NCBI GenBank assembly: GCA_035630615.1
Contig: DASQKI010000107.1
Location: forward strand, 1 to 9,080
From: DATFRX01 sp035630615
GTDB lineage: Bacteria; Actinomycetota; Actinomycetes; Propionibacteriales; Nocardioidaceae
DNA: 9,080 nucleotides
Direction: 5' to 3'
The position numbers and the translations under genes were made by a program. The notes below the pieces were generated by a model. The model was not told the DNA's origin and made no database searches. It saw only the letters and a list, made by a program, of their open reading frames with translations. Positions 1-5,907 of this stretch are shown piece after piece. Every line of letters begins with the position of its first letter. The first letter of the stretch is position 1.

Positions 1-1
1 A

Positions 2-427
2 GCCCCGTGGGCGGACTATTACGAGAAGGCGTTCGCCTTGATCTCCGACAATCACCACGACGCCGAAGCTGGATATGGCGGCATCGAGTACGGCAGGGCA
101 TCCCTCGAGGCCATGTTGATGACGGGCCACGACGCCGGCGATATCGCTAACGAGGGCGGCTTCCTCGGCATCAAAGATCACAAGGATTTCGACGACATCC
201 GCGAGCACGCTGAAGACGGCGACGCGGTCGTTGTGGGAACCGAGAACGAACGGCACCACGAGCTCGACGGATATGCGGCGAGCCATATGTTCTACGTCAA
301 GGGCTTCGACGAGGATGGCACCCTCGTTCTCGGGAACCCGTGGTCAGAGGACGAGGATCCGTTGCTCTTAACCGAGGATGAATTCAATGACGTCATCGAC
401 GATGCTGCGGTGACCAACCATGGCTGA
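2..427 (+). CDS. Calpain-like (peptidase family C2) cysteine protease, C-terminal part
   Basis: The frame is open from the left edge, so the N-terminus and the catalytic Cys lie outside the window. What is present matches the second half of a calpain-type papain-fold domain. It begins with a W-x-x-x-x-E-K-A-[FY]-A block (codons from about 8), then a G-G...A...L/M-T-G segment (about 75-130). The His-bearing strand follows, SHMFYVKGF, with His at 284-286, and then the Asn motif GNPW, with Asn at 335-337. These would be the His and Asn of the Cys-His-Asn triad. Bacterial calpains are proteases of varied role, and in actinobacteria they often form the C-terminal domain of large exported proteins. 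Whether this one is exported cannot be seen here. The downstream lipoprotein gene overlaps its stop by 8 nt, so the two are co-expressed. The acidic C-terminus and relatively AT-rich 3' end are mild signs of transfer. A C39-like peptidase is a less likely alternative. Confidence 0.75.
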   Translation, partial: APWADYYEKAFALISDNHHDAEAGYGGIEYGRASLEAMLMTGHDAGDIANEGGFLGIKDHKDFDDIREHAEDGDAVVVGTENERHHELDGYAASHMFYVKGFDEDGTLVLGNPWSEDEDPLLLTEDEFNDVIDDAAVTNHG

Positions 428-824
428 CCTGGCTCCTTCTCTTGCCGAACGCCTGTTGCCCTCCTCCAATATCGCGGCGCGCGTGATCGCGATACTCGCT
501 CTCGCCTGCGCAATGTCGAGCGCGCTCGCGGCATGTGGTGATGACGAGGCAGAGTGCGCGGGCGACGACTCCGGCGATGTGTCACTCGGTCAGGGAGTCG
601 ATCTGCGTCTGCCTTCCGGGGGCAGCGCGGCCATGGCTCAGGCCGATCCAAACGCTGATCCACCTTGGCTCGATCTCAGTATTTCTCCCGCGTCCGAGGC
701 CGACATGGAGGCCGCGGACGACCTGCAGATCGATGACTCATTCACCGTTGCCGGGACGACCTACGTAGTCGTCGGCATCTGCGAAGACAGCGCATATCTC
801 GACCGAGAGGACGGCGCGGCGTAG
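420..824 (+). CDS. Small predicted lipoprotein, partner of the calpain-like protease
   Basis: A 134-residue protein of unknown function. A hydrophobic segment (residues 22-38) ends in a lipobox, L-A-A-C, with Cys39 as the predicted lipidated residue. The mature part of about 95 residues is acidic and should sit outside the membrane. It has two more cysteines (46 and 121) that could form a disulfide, and a C-terminal beta-type stretch FTVAGTTYVVVGI (108-120). The ATG at 420 overlaps the protease stop by 8 nt with no clear Shine-Dalgarno, which suggests translational coupling. It gives an unusually long N-region of about 20 residues before the hydrophobic core. A TTG at 456 or GTG at 483 would give a shorter signal peptide. 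By position it could be an immunity or anchoring partner of the upstream protease, but this is inference from gene order. I do not recognise the family. Confidence 0.7.
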   Translation: MADLAPSLAERLLPSSNIAARVIAILALACAMSSALAACGDDEAECAGDDSGDVSLGQGVDLRLPSGGSAAMAQADPNADPPWLDLSISPASEADMEAADDLQIDDSFTVAGTTYVVVGICEDSAYLDREDGAA

Positions 825-843
825 TCCGCTCTATCAAGTGGCC

Positions 844-1584
844 TCAGGACAGGATCGGAGTCGCTTCCTTGATGCGGACCCGCGACTCGGGACCGGGCAC
901 CATCAGCGTTTCAGCGATATCGAGCCACGGCCCGTCGTCGACGCGGTAGGAGACGGCATAACTCGTGTCAACGCGAGGTCGGAACGTCCGATGGGCGTCT
1001 CGCCACGCGTGCGTAATCTCATCCGACGGGTACGGTGCGCCCGGACCGGTCGTCGTGCGCACATCGCCGTCGCCAAAGCGCCATGTGAACTGCGACGGCT
1101 GAGCACGGACATCGACCTCGTAGCCCACGACGGTGACCGTCCGCGCGAACGTCGTGGTCTCGGTGTAGACAGTCGTCTCATACTGCACCAGCGTCTTCGC
1201 CGGTGCCTCAAAGCTGCTGACCGGCAGGCCGACCGTCTTGACCGCTTCCAACACGAGGTCGGGGGTCACCACCGGACCGGCGGTCGCCGCCGCGCCACAG
1301 CCAGAGCTAGCCAGCTGCCACGGCTGATCGACGCCGGCCTGCTGGTACGTCTCGACCAGAAGCTGGTCGGGACCGCATGCACCGTCGTCGTAGGAGGTGG
1401 ACGTCTCCGATCCATCAGATTCGAGATCGCCACCCGCCTTGTCGCCGCCTGGAATCGTGATCTCGCCATGAACAGCCACATCATTACCGTTTGGATGGGC
1501 GACTATGCCATCGCCGGCCACGGCCGGAGCAACTAGCGAAAGACTCGCTACAGCCGCCGCGAACATTAGGACCAAGAGTCTCAT
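844..1584 (-). CDS. Secreted protein with a PKD-like domain
   Basis: A 246-residue predicted secreted protein. Residues 1-23 form a Sec signal peptide (MR, hydrophobic core, A-V-A cleavage site before GDG). The mature N-terminal region is Gly/Asp/Thr-rich and has two cysteines (70 and 96). The C-terminal third (about 165-220) contains the PKD hallmark TWRFGDGD (167-174), followed by a H-A-W segment and a closing beta strand with V-x-Y-x-V. PKD domains are Ig-like extracellular modules for protein or carbohydrate contact; no catalytic motif is visible. The start is set at 1584, not the in-frame ATG at 1614. It gives a clean signal peptide, and the ATG overlaps the upstream TGA as ATGA, a typical coupled junction. 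It is therefore co-translated with the DUF6318-like lipoprotein, and the two probably meet at the cell envelope. It ends 19 nt from the convergent lipoprotein gene. Confidence 0.72.
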   Translation of the reverse strand: MRLLVLMFAAAVASLSLVAPAVAGDGIVAHPNGNDVAVHGEITIPGGDKAGGDLESDGSETSTSYDDGACGPDQLLVETYQQAGVDQPWQLASSGCGAAATAGPVVTPDLVLEAVKTVGLPVSSFEAPAKTLVQYETTVYTETTTFARTVTVVGYEVDVRAQPSQFTWRFGDGDVRTTTGPGAPYPSDEITHAWRDAHRTFRPRVDTSYAVSYRVDDGPWLDIAETLMVPGPESRVRIKEATPILS

Positions 1585-2225
1585 CTGGGCACATCCAATC
1601 TTGAGACCCGCCATCCGCGCGGCTCACGGATCAACCAGATCAGCCACGTGTAGGCCTCCCGACGGGCGGTCTTGACCGGCGCGTCGTGACGCTCGCGAAA
1701 ATCACCAACCTTCTGAAGACCGCTGATGCGGACATACATGTCATGCGGTGCCACAGCCGGGACCGCCCGGTCGAACGACGCGATCGTGCGGTCGCCCTCC
1801 TTGAACCAGCCGCCTCGCTCGTACCAGTCCCGATAGAAGCGGATGTAGTCGTTGCAGCCGCCACACTGCGGGTGGCTGTATTGCCGCAGTGGCGCGACGT
1901 CACCTGTGTCCTTGGCGTAGTTCTCCAGGCCGACATAGAACCTGACGAACGCCTTCGCCCCCGACCGCCCCGGCTTCGCCGCGACCGCTGGCACCGATGG
2001 CGGCGACGGCTCGGTTGGAGTCGTTTCGGTCGGCGTGTCCGTTGGCGCCGTCGTCGTCGGAGACGCCGTCTCCCCCTCCGACGGCAATCCCGAGTCAGGA
2101 GGATCGTCGCTGTCGTCGCCGCCACATCCGCCGAGGACGAGGGCGAACACCAAGCCCGCGGCCACGCCGGACAAAAGCCATCTCGACGGGCGGTACCGCC
2201 CGCCCCCAAGATCGATCATCGCCAC
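1581..2225 (-). CDS. DUF6318-like lipoprotein
   Basis: A 214-residue predicted lipoprotein. Residues 16-33 are a hydrophobic signal with an L-G-G-C lipobox (Cys34). A Ser/Thr/Pro/Glu-rich linker (about 45-78) follows, typical of a surface stalk. The folded domain is at about 88-214. Its features are the block KAFVRFYVGLENYAKDTGD (91-109), a C-G-G-C pair (121-124) and W-containing strands near the C-terminus. This matches my recollection of the actinobacterial DUF6318 family, whose function is unknown. The fold recalls NTF2-like or Rv-type small lipoproteins, but that is inference. The start is the GTG at 2225, with GGAG at 2234-2237 at 8-nt spacing. An ATG two codons later is the alternative. 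Its stop overlaps the start of the PKD-like gene (ATGA). It is divergent from the toxin-like gene. Confidence 0.8.
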   Translation of the reverse strand: MAMIDLGGGRYRPSRWLLSGVAAGLVFALVLGGCGGDDSDDPPDSGLPSEGETASPTTTAPTDTPTETTPTEPSPPSVPAVAAKPGRSGAKAFVRFYVGLENYAKDTGDVAPLRQYSHPQCGGCNDYIRFYRDWYERGGWFKEGDRTIASFDRAVPAVAPHDMYVRISGLQKVGDFRERHDAPVKTARREAYTWLIWLIREPRGWRVSRLDVPR

Positions 2226-2352
2226 TCGTTTCGCTCCGCACCCAAGCCGGACACTCCCGACACCGTAGCCGAACGTCGGACCAACCGACCACCCCCTGTG
2301 GATAACTCCAGCGCCGTTTCCCTTCGTTTGCGTAGCGTTGCCTCTCGTTGGA
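2226..2352. promoter_or_regulatory. Divergent intergenic region with candidate promoters and one DnaA-box match
   Basis: This gap holds the start signals of the DUF6318-like gene (minus) and the toxin-like gene (plus). On the minus strand a TACGGT box (2262-2267) fits an actinobacterial -10 and would place a transcript start about 30 nt before the GTG. On the plus strand TAGCGT (2333-2338) is a possible -10 for a short leader. No convincing -35 is seen for either. The gap also contains TGTGGATAA (2297-2305), the exact reverse complement of the classical DnaA box TTATCCACA, in a relatively AT-rich patch. One box does not make an origin; it could be chance or part of regulation. Confidence 0.35.
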
Positions 2353-3498
2353 ATGACGCGGTGGAAACGGTGGGATATGCATCGAGACGAGCGCGGCGGG
2401 GCCGGACCGTTTGCCTACTACCCAGCGAGTGGCGACGCGATCCGAGACACGGCCACCGAGGTCGGCAACCGCGCGGCCGATATCGGGGCCGTCCGCCGAC
2501 AGGTCGAGGCCGATCATCGACGGGCACTGGCCGGCGTCGACGGTGACCTGACCAACCCGATGGCGGGTGCGGCCGATGCGCTGGTGGCAAACGCCGATCG
2601 AGTCGAGCAGGCGGCCTGGTTCGCCGCCGGCGTGGTACGGCTGTTCGCCGACGCAGTCGACGATTACAACCTCTATTCGATCGGCCCTCGGTCGGTCGAG
2701 GCGCTCAACCTCGCGTACACCGAGTCCTTGATCGACGACTTCGGGATGGACGCCGCCGCGTACGCGAAGGGCGGAGCAAGAGCGGGTCGCGACTACGACG
2801 CGGATCGCGCGGATGCGGAGGCCGACCTCCTGCGATCGTTGACCGCCGAACATCACAGGCTCGGCGAACAGCTCGACGTATGGGCCAGCCATGCCGCACG
2901 CATGCTCGACCGCGGCCCCAACGCCGAGGACATCAGCGAACTGTGGGCGTTCGGCAGCCTGGGGTCCGACGCGTACGAGGTGTGGCCAGGGCTGCAACTC
3001 GTCGACGTGCCGATGCTCCGCTTGCCGTACGACTTGCGCGACGGTTCCGATGACTATCGCAGCCTGGACGACCTCGACCAGGACGAACTCCTCGACCTAG
3101 CCGAGGACGGGTTCGAGCCCGCTCGCGACCTCTTGGCCGATCAGGTCGTGGACGAGTTCGAGAATCACACGGCCCTTCAGAACGCCTGGCGCTCGATTAA
3201 TCCCACCTACCTCGACGCCGTCACGAGCGGAGTGCCCGAAGACCTCGCCCAGCTCTTGGCCGAGATCTATCCGACTACGTATCTCGACGTCTTCCTCGGC
3301 GGCCCGGCCATGGCCTCCAAGGTCCTGTACTCGCTGACAGCCAAGGATCTCGTCGACGCGATACGGGACGATCCGTTCAGCCTCCGAGCCCTCGCCGAGG
3401 TTGCGATGGTGCTTCCGGTCGGCCGGGTCGGAAGCTCAAGAACGTCGCGCATCTTCTCGATGAGGTCGATGACATGCGCGACGCCTCCAGTGCGCTGA
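2353..3498 (+). CDS. T7SS/WXG100-type effector, N-terminal delivery part (truncated by frameshift)
   Basis: About 381 residues, nearly all predicted alpha helix and rich in Ala, Asp and Arg. The first 200 residues (GDAIRDTATEV..., then repeated A/V/D-rich helices, then ALNLAYTES) resemble the helical N-terminal domains of putative type VII-secreted polymorphic toxins. No Sec signal or membrane segment is present, as expected for that route. Residues about 230-330 form a more mixed linker. After VLPVGRVG (codons to about 3431) the frame turns into a low-complexity Ser/Arg/Met tail and stops at 3498. Meanwhile the next frame picks up a sensible protein at once, so the last 22 residues are probably an artefact of a frameshift. 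The start is uncertain: ATG 2353 is used here, ATG 2377 is also good, and TTG 2338 is less likely; none has a strong Shine-Dalgarno. Confidence 0.65.
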   Translation: MTRWKRWDMHRDERGGAGPFAYYPASGDAIRDTATEVGNRAADIGAVRRQVEADHRRALAGVDGDLTNPMAGAADALVANADRVEQAAWFAAGVVRLFADAVDDYNLYSIGPRSVEALNLAYTESLIDDFGMDAAAYAKGGARAGRDYDADRADAEADLLRSLTAEHHRLGEQLDVWASHAARMLDRGPNAEDISELWAFGSLGSDAYEVWPGLQLVDVPMLRLPYDLRDGSDDYRSLDDLDQDELLDLAEDGFEPARDLLADQVVDEFENHTALQNAWRSINPTYLDAVTSGVPEDLAQLLAEIYPTTYLDVFLGGPAMASKVLYSLTAKDLVDAIRDDPFSLRALAEVAMVLPVGRVGSSRTSRIFSMRSMTCATPPVR

Positions 3499-3797
3499 GG
3501 GGCGCTCAGCTGAAGGAACACCTGCGGCAACTGCAGAAGTACGGCGATGACGGATTCCGCGTGATGCCGAATGGGCAATTCCGCTACTACGGCGAGCTAC
3601 GACCCGCGGACAAACTTGGAGAGATGATGGGGCGCCGGATCGTCCGGGAGTGGGATCCGTTGACCGGTGCCAAGCGCACATGGCACGAAACCCTTGATCA
3701 CGCCGGCACGGTCCGGATCGTGCGCCCTCAAGACGGGCCTGAAAAGATTCACTACCACTTCGATCAGCATGGAACCTACGAAGGGCGACGCCCGTGA
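3474..3797 (+). CDS. C-terminal toxin-like domain, shifted out of frame from its effector
   Basis: This frame is open from at least 3420, before the ATG at 3474. Upstream codons 3432-3473 encode KLKNVAHLLDEVDD, a natural continuation of the effector. The domain itself is about 100 residues: a helical, charged start and YGDDGFRVMPNGQFRYYG. A compact beta-type end follows with R-R-I-V-R-E-W-D, then TWHETLDHAG (Trp at 3681-3683), V-R-I-V-R-P, and HYHFDQHG. The conserved-looking His, Glu and Asp residues and the small size suit a polymorphic-toxin tip, perhaps an RNase of the BECR type, but I cannot name the family. A GAGG (3462-3465) stands 8 nt before ATG 3474, so internal re-initiation could make this domain alone, without its export part. 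Its TGA overlaps the immunity-like gene start (GTGA). Confidence 0.6.
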   Translation: MRDASSALRGAQLKEHLRQLQKYGDDGFRVMPNGQFRYYGELRPADKLGEMMGRRIVREWDPLTGAKRTWHETLDHAGTVRIVRPQDGPEKIHYHFDQHGTYEGRRP

Positions 3798-4078
3798 CGC
3801 CACCAGAGCTTCCCAGCCGAGACAAGGTGCGCCAGACATTCCTCGACGTTCTCGCCGGACGGATGTCTCGTGAGGCTGCTGCATCGTGGGCAGATATATG
3901 GGTGGTTAAGTCAGACCCAGACGTCGATGACTTCGTCGTGTGGGAGGCGTTGAAAGACCTGTCAGGCATTGATCTGCGGGTCAATGCAACGGACTACCTC
4001 CACAATGAGGCAGACATCCACAGTTGGCTCGATCGCGTGGAGGAAGCGATCGAGAGGGATGGCTCGGATCCCGCATAA
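3794..4078 (+). CDS. Putative immunity protein of the polymorphic toxin
   Basis: A 94-residue, acidic, soluble and intact protein with no signal peptide, so it should act in the cytoplasm. The pattern is V...FLDVLAGRMSREAAASWA (12-33), then a D-x-x-V-x-E/D segment with VWEALKDLSGID (48-59), then A-x-D-Y-L-H and I-x-x-W-L. I have seen this pattern in small proteins directly downstream of polymorphic toxins in both Firmicutes and actinobacteria. The family is recalled, not checked. The GTG start overlaps the toxin stop as GTGA, with GAAGGG (3780-3785) at 8-nt spacing, so it is coupled to toxin translation. Base composition is visibly more AT-rich than in the neighbouring housekeeping-type genes, which suggests acquired DNA. 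Its role as a binder that neutralises the upstream domain is inferred from position and family resemblance. Confidence 0.7.
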   Translation: MTPPELPSRDKVRQTFLDVLAGRMSREAAASWADIWVVKSDPDVDDFVVWEALKDLSGIDLRVNATDYLHNEADIHSWLDRVEEAIERDGSDPA

Positions 4079-4131
4079 TCTCTACGACCTGTTCGACCTT
4101 CAGACACGAGTGCTAGCCGATCCACTGGCTG

Positions 4132-4854
4132 TCAGGACCGCCTCAACATGTACTTCGCGAAAACCCCATCGTCGCTGTACTCGGCGTCCTCGATCGCGAA
4201 CCCACACCGCGCCATCATCGGTTCGATCAACCAGCTGAACGTCGAGTACTCATCTCGCACATGCTCCTCGACGTCCCCACGAACCCAGCCGTCCTCGGCC
4301 GCGATGTCGTACTGCGAGCACCATGACTCGATCCGCTCTCCGGCCTGCGACGGCTCGAAGCTGTAGACGACGTCCCACAACCGAAACAGCCCGCCGGGTC
4401 GGAGCATGCGATGGATCCGGGCGAGCGCGACCGCCTTCCAGAAGTCCGGGAGGTGGTGGACGGCGAAGCGCGAGTAGACGAGGTCCGCCGGTCGACCGCG
4501 ATGCTCGTAGGTCAGGAAGCCGGCCCGGACCACCTCGACGTTGCGGAGCCCCGCTCGCTCGATGTTGGCGCGCAACTGCTTCAGCATCACCGGCGATACG
4601 TCGACCGCGACGACGCGCTCGCAGACCGCAGCGGCCGCCAGCGCGAACTGCCCCGTCCCGACGCCGAGCTCGACGACGGTCGACCCCTCCCCCAGGCCGA
4701 CTTGCTCGCACAGCGCCACCTCTTCGACGGCACCGGCGTCCTCCTTTGCGTCGTATTGGGCGACATGGTCCGCGTCGAGGTTCTCGCGCCCTGCGTACGC
4801 GAGTTCGTCGAGTAACCATTCGGCGCGTCTGTCCGTCTGAGGGGTGGACGACAT
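4132..4854 (-). CDS. Class I SAM-dependent methyltransferase
   Basis: A 240-residue cytoplasmic enzyme with a Rossmann-type methyltransferase fold. Motif I is VVELGVGTG (60-68), the acidic post-I residue is Asp85 in VVAVDVS, a motif IV-like segment is ADLVYSRFAVHHLPD (123-137), and the motif following beta-5 is LRPGG (151-155). The N-terminal 30-45 residues contain Y-D-A-K-E-D-A, seen in UbiE/Methyltransf_11-25-like proteins. The substrate cannot be told; a small molecule is more likely than DNA or RNA because no target-recognition motif is visible. The start is uncertain: ATG 4854 leaves the best family-length N-terminus, while 4863 and 4887 are in frame and none has a good Shine-Dalgarno. 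It is divergent from the GH16-like gene, with which it may share a control region, and convergent with the immunity gene. Confidence 0.85.
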   Translation of the reverse strand: MSSTPQTDRRAEWLLDELAYAGRENLDADHVAQYDAKEDAGAVEEVALCEQVGLGEGSTVVELGVGTGQFALAAAAVCERVVAVDVSPVMLKQLRANIERAGLRNVEVVRAGFLTYEHRGRPADLVYSRFAVHHLPDFWKAVALARIHRMLRPGGLFRLWDVVYSFEPSQAGERIESWCSQYDIAAEDGWVRGDVEEHVRDEYSTFSWLIEPMMARCGFAIEDAEYSDDGVFAKYMLRRS

Positions 4855-4865
4855 GACTGGCATTG

Positions 4866-4916
4866 TTTCAGCGGCCGCTCGGCCCATCTAGACTCAACCG
4901 ACTCTGTACGGAAGGA
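4866..4916 (+). promoter_or_regulatory. Candidate promoter and ribosome binding site of the GH16-like gene
   Basis: TAGACT (4889-4894) fits a TAnnnT -10 box, and TTTCAG (4866-4871), 17 nt upstream, is only a weak -35 match. A transcript would begin near 4901. GGAAGGA (4910-4916) is a strong Shine-Dalgarno 6 nt before ATG 4923 and decides that start against the upstream in-frame ATG at 4863. Confidence 0.45.
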
Positions 4917-4922
4917 CGCGCC

Positions 4923-5741
4923 ATGACCCATGCGGCTGAGGGCGGTGACATCGTCGACCCGGTGACGAAGGCCGGCTACGAGCTCGAGTTTGAGGACACC
5001 TTCGACGGGCCTGACCTCGACCGCAGTCACTGGGTGCCCTACTACCTGCCGCACTGGAGCTCGCGCGCCGCGACCGCCGCCCGCTATCGCATCGACGACG
5101 GCATGCTGCGGCTGCGCATCGACGAGGACCAGCCGCTGTGGTGCCCTGAGTGGGACGGCGACATTCGCGTCTCGTCGCTGCAGACCGGCATGTTCGCGGG
5201 CCCACTCGGCAGTTCCGTCGGCCAGCTGCATTTCGAGGACGATCTCCGCGTACGCGAGGAGCAGACTGAGGAGCGGCTCTACACGCCGCAGTACGGGATC
5301 ATCGAGACCCGCTTCCAGGCGATCGCCGACCCTCGATGCATGGTCGCGCTGTGGATGATCGGCTTCGAGGACGAGCCGGAGCGGTCGGGCGAGATCTGCA
5401 TCGCGGAAATCTTCGGCCGCAACATGAGGGACGACCGTGCCGCCGTCGGGATGGGGGTGCACCCCTTCGAAGATCCGGCGCTGAAGGACGAGTTCGCCGC
5501 CGAGTCGGTGGCGATCGACGCGACGGAGTTTCACACGTACGCGGCGGAGTGGACGCCCGACGGGGTCGCGTTCTTCGTCGACAACGAGCTGGTCAAGACC
5601 GTCCGGCAGTCGCCGGCGTATCCGATGCAGCTGATGCTCGGCATGTACGAGTTTGCCGAGGACGAGTTCGGCGACGGGGTGGACCGGCCGTACCCGAAGG
5701 AGTTCGCCGTCGACTACGTACGCGGCTGGCGCCGGGCGTAG
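4923..5741 (+). CDS. Glycoside hydrolase family 16-like protein
   Basis: A 272-residue protein with a GH16 (laminarinase/lichenase-type) beta-jelly-roll pattern. The N-terminus has LEFEDTFDGPDLDRSHW (21-37), the family's F-x-D-x-F-x-G...W opening. Y-G-x-x-E-T-R-F (124-131) is the strand before the active site. The catalytic strand is SGEICIAEIFG (155-165), with Glu157 as the expected nucleophile and Glu162 as acid/base. H-T-Y-A-A-E-W-T-P (204-212) and F-x-V-D-N-E (218-222) are the usual C-terminal strands. GH16 enzymes cleave or transfer beta-1,3/1,4-glucans and galactans. Two features are odd. The residue between the glutamates that is normally Asp is Cys159, and there is no signal peptide from the well-supported ATG, so it appears cytoplasmic. 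It may act on an internal glycan or be altered in activity. Confidence 0.85.
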   Translation: MTHAAEGGDIVDPVTKAGYELEFEDTFDGPDLDRSHWVPYYLPHWSSRAATAARYRIDDGMLRLRIDEDQPLWCPEWDGDIRVSSLQTGMFAGPLGSSVGQLHFEDDLRVREEQTEERLYTPQYGIIETRFQAIADPRCMVALWMIGFEDEPERSGEICIAEIFGRNMRDDRAAVGMGVHPFEDPALKDEFAAESVAIDATEFHTYAAEWTPDGVAFFVDNELVKTVRQSPAYPMQLMLGMYEFAEDEFGDGVDRPYPKEFAVDYVRGWRRA

Positions 5742-5814
5742 ACGACACGCACCCGACATCCCTAAGGCAGTCGACCGCCGATCTGAGGTGGCAACCCGCC
5801 CAATCTAGGGCGTC

Positions 5815-5907
5815 GTGACCGATGAGCCGCCGCTGCTCGCCTTCCTAACGTCGAGCCGCCACATCCCGTGGCACCTCAACCATCTCGAGGGAAGGCGAGT
5901 TCGATGA
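5815..5907 (+). CDS. Possible 30-codon leader ORF before the RTX-repeat gene
   Basis: A GTG-started frame of 30 codons (MTDEPPLLAFLTSS...) runs to a TGA that overlaps the ATG of the next gene as ATGA. TAGGGC (5806-5811) lies a few bases before the GTG, so the ORF could be read from a leaderless transcript. The Shine-Dalgarno of the next gene (5889-5895) lies inside it. Such an arrangement would couple the two. The peptide has no recognisable family and could be chance; the frame being open for 30 codons in GC-rich DNA is weak evidence. Confidence 0.3.
   Translation: MTDEPPLLAFLTSSRHIPWHLNHLEGRRVR

Larger units (their letters stand above)
2353..3797 (+). pseudogene. Reconstructed polymorphic toxin gene, broken by an apparent 1-nt deletion
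   Basis: Adding one base after about position 3431 joins the frame of 2353-3431 to that of 3432-3797. The result is one protein of about 481 residues, reading ...LPVGRVG-KLKNVAHLL... across the join. The architecture is helical delivery domain, linker and C-terminal toxin tip, as in T7SS-linked polymorphic toxins. There is no long homopolymer at the site, so a natural mutation is as plausible as a sequencing error. The exact base cannot be fixed; any point between about 3417 and 3434 would serve. Confidence 0.6.

Noticed and set aside
838..1536. Plus-strand frame of 232 codons opposite the PKD-like gene
   Set aside because: No signal peptide or motif; the minus-strand gene has a signal peptide, PKD motif and ATGA coupling.
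1686..2546. Plus-strand frame of 286 codons opposite the DUF6318-like gene
   Set aside because: Arg-rich low-complexity translation, antisense to a gene with lipobox and Shine-Dalgarno.
2095..2997. Minus-strand frame of 300 codons over the effector N-terminus
   Set aside because: No recognisable motif; it overlaps the effector and the DUF6318-like gene, both better supported.
4079..4131. Gap between the convergent immunity and methyltransferase genes as a bidirectional terminator
   Set aside because: Only a 4-bp stem (AGCC/GGCT) was found, so no terminator is called.
4587..5759. Long minus-strand frame (390 codons) across the methyltransferase and GH16-like genes
   Set aside because: It is rich in Arg, Val and Asp with no family pattern, and lies antisense to a GH16 gene with clear motifs and a strong Shine-Dalgarno. 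It is a shadow of GC-rich codon use.
5858..5872. Small inverted repeat GCCAC-ATCCC-GTGGC before the RTX-repeat gene
   Set aside because: A 5-bp stem in GC-rich DNA inside the possible leader ORF; too weak to call a regulatory element.
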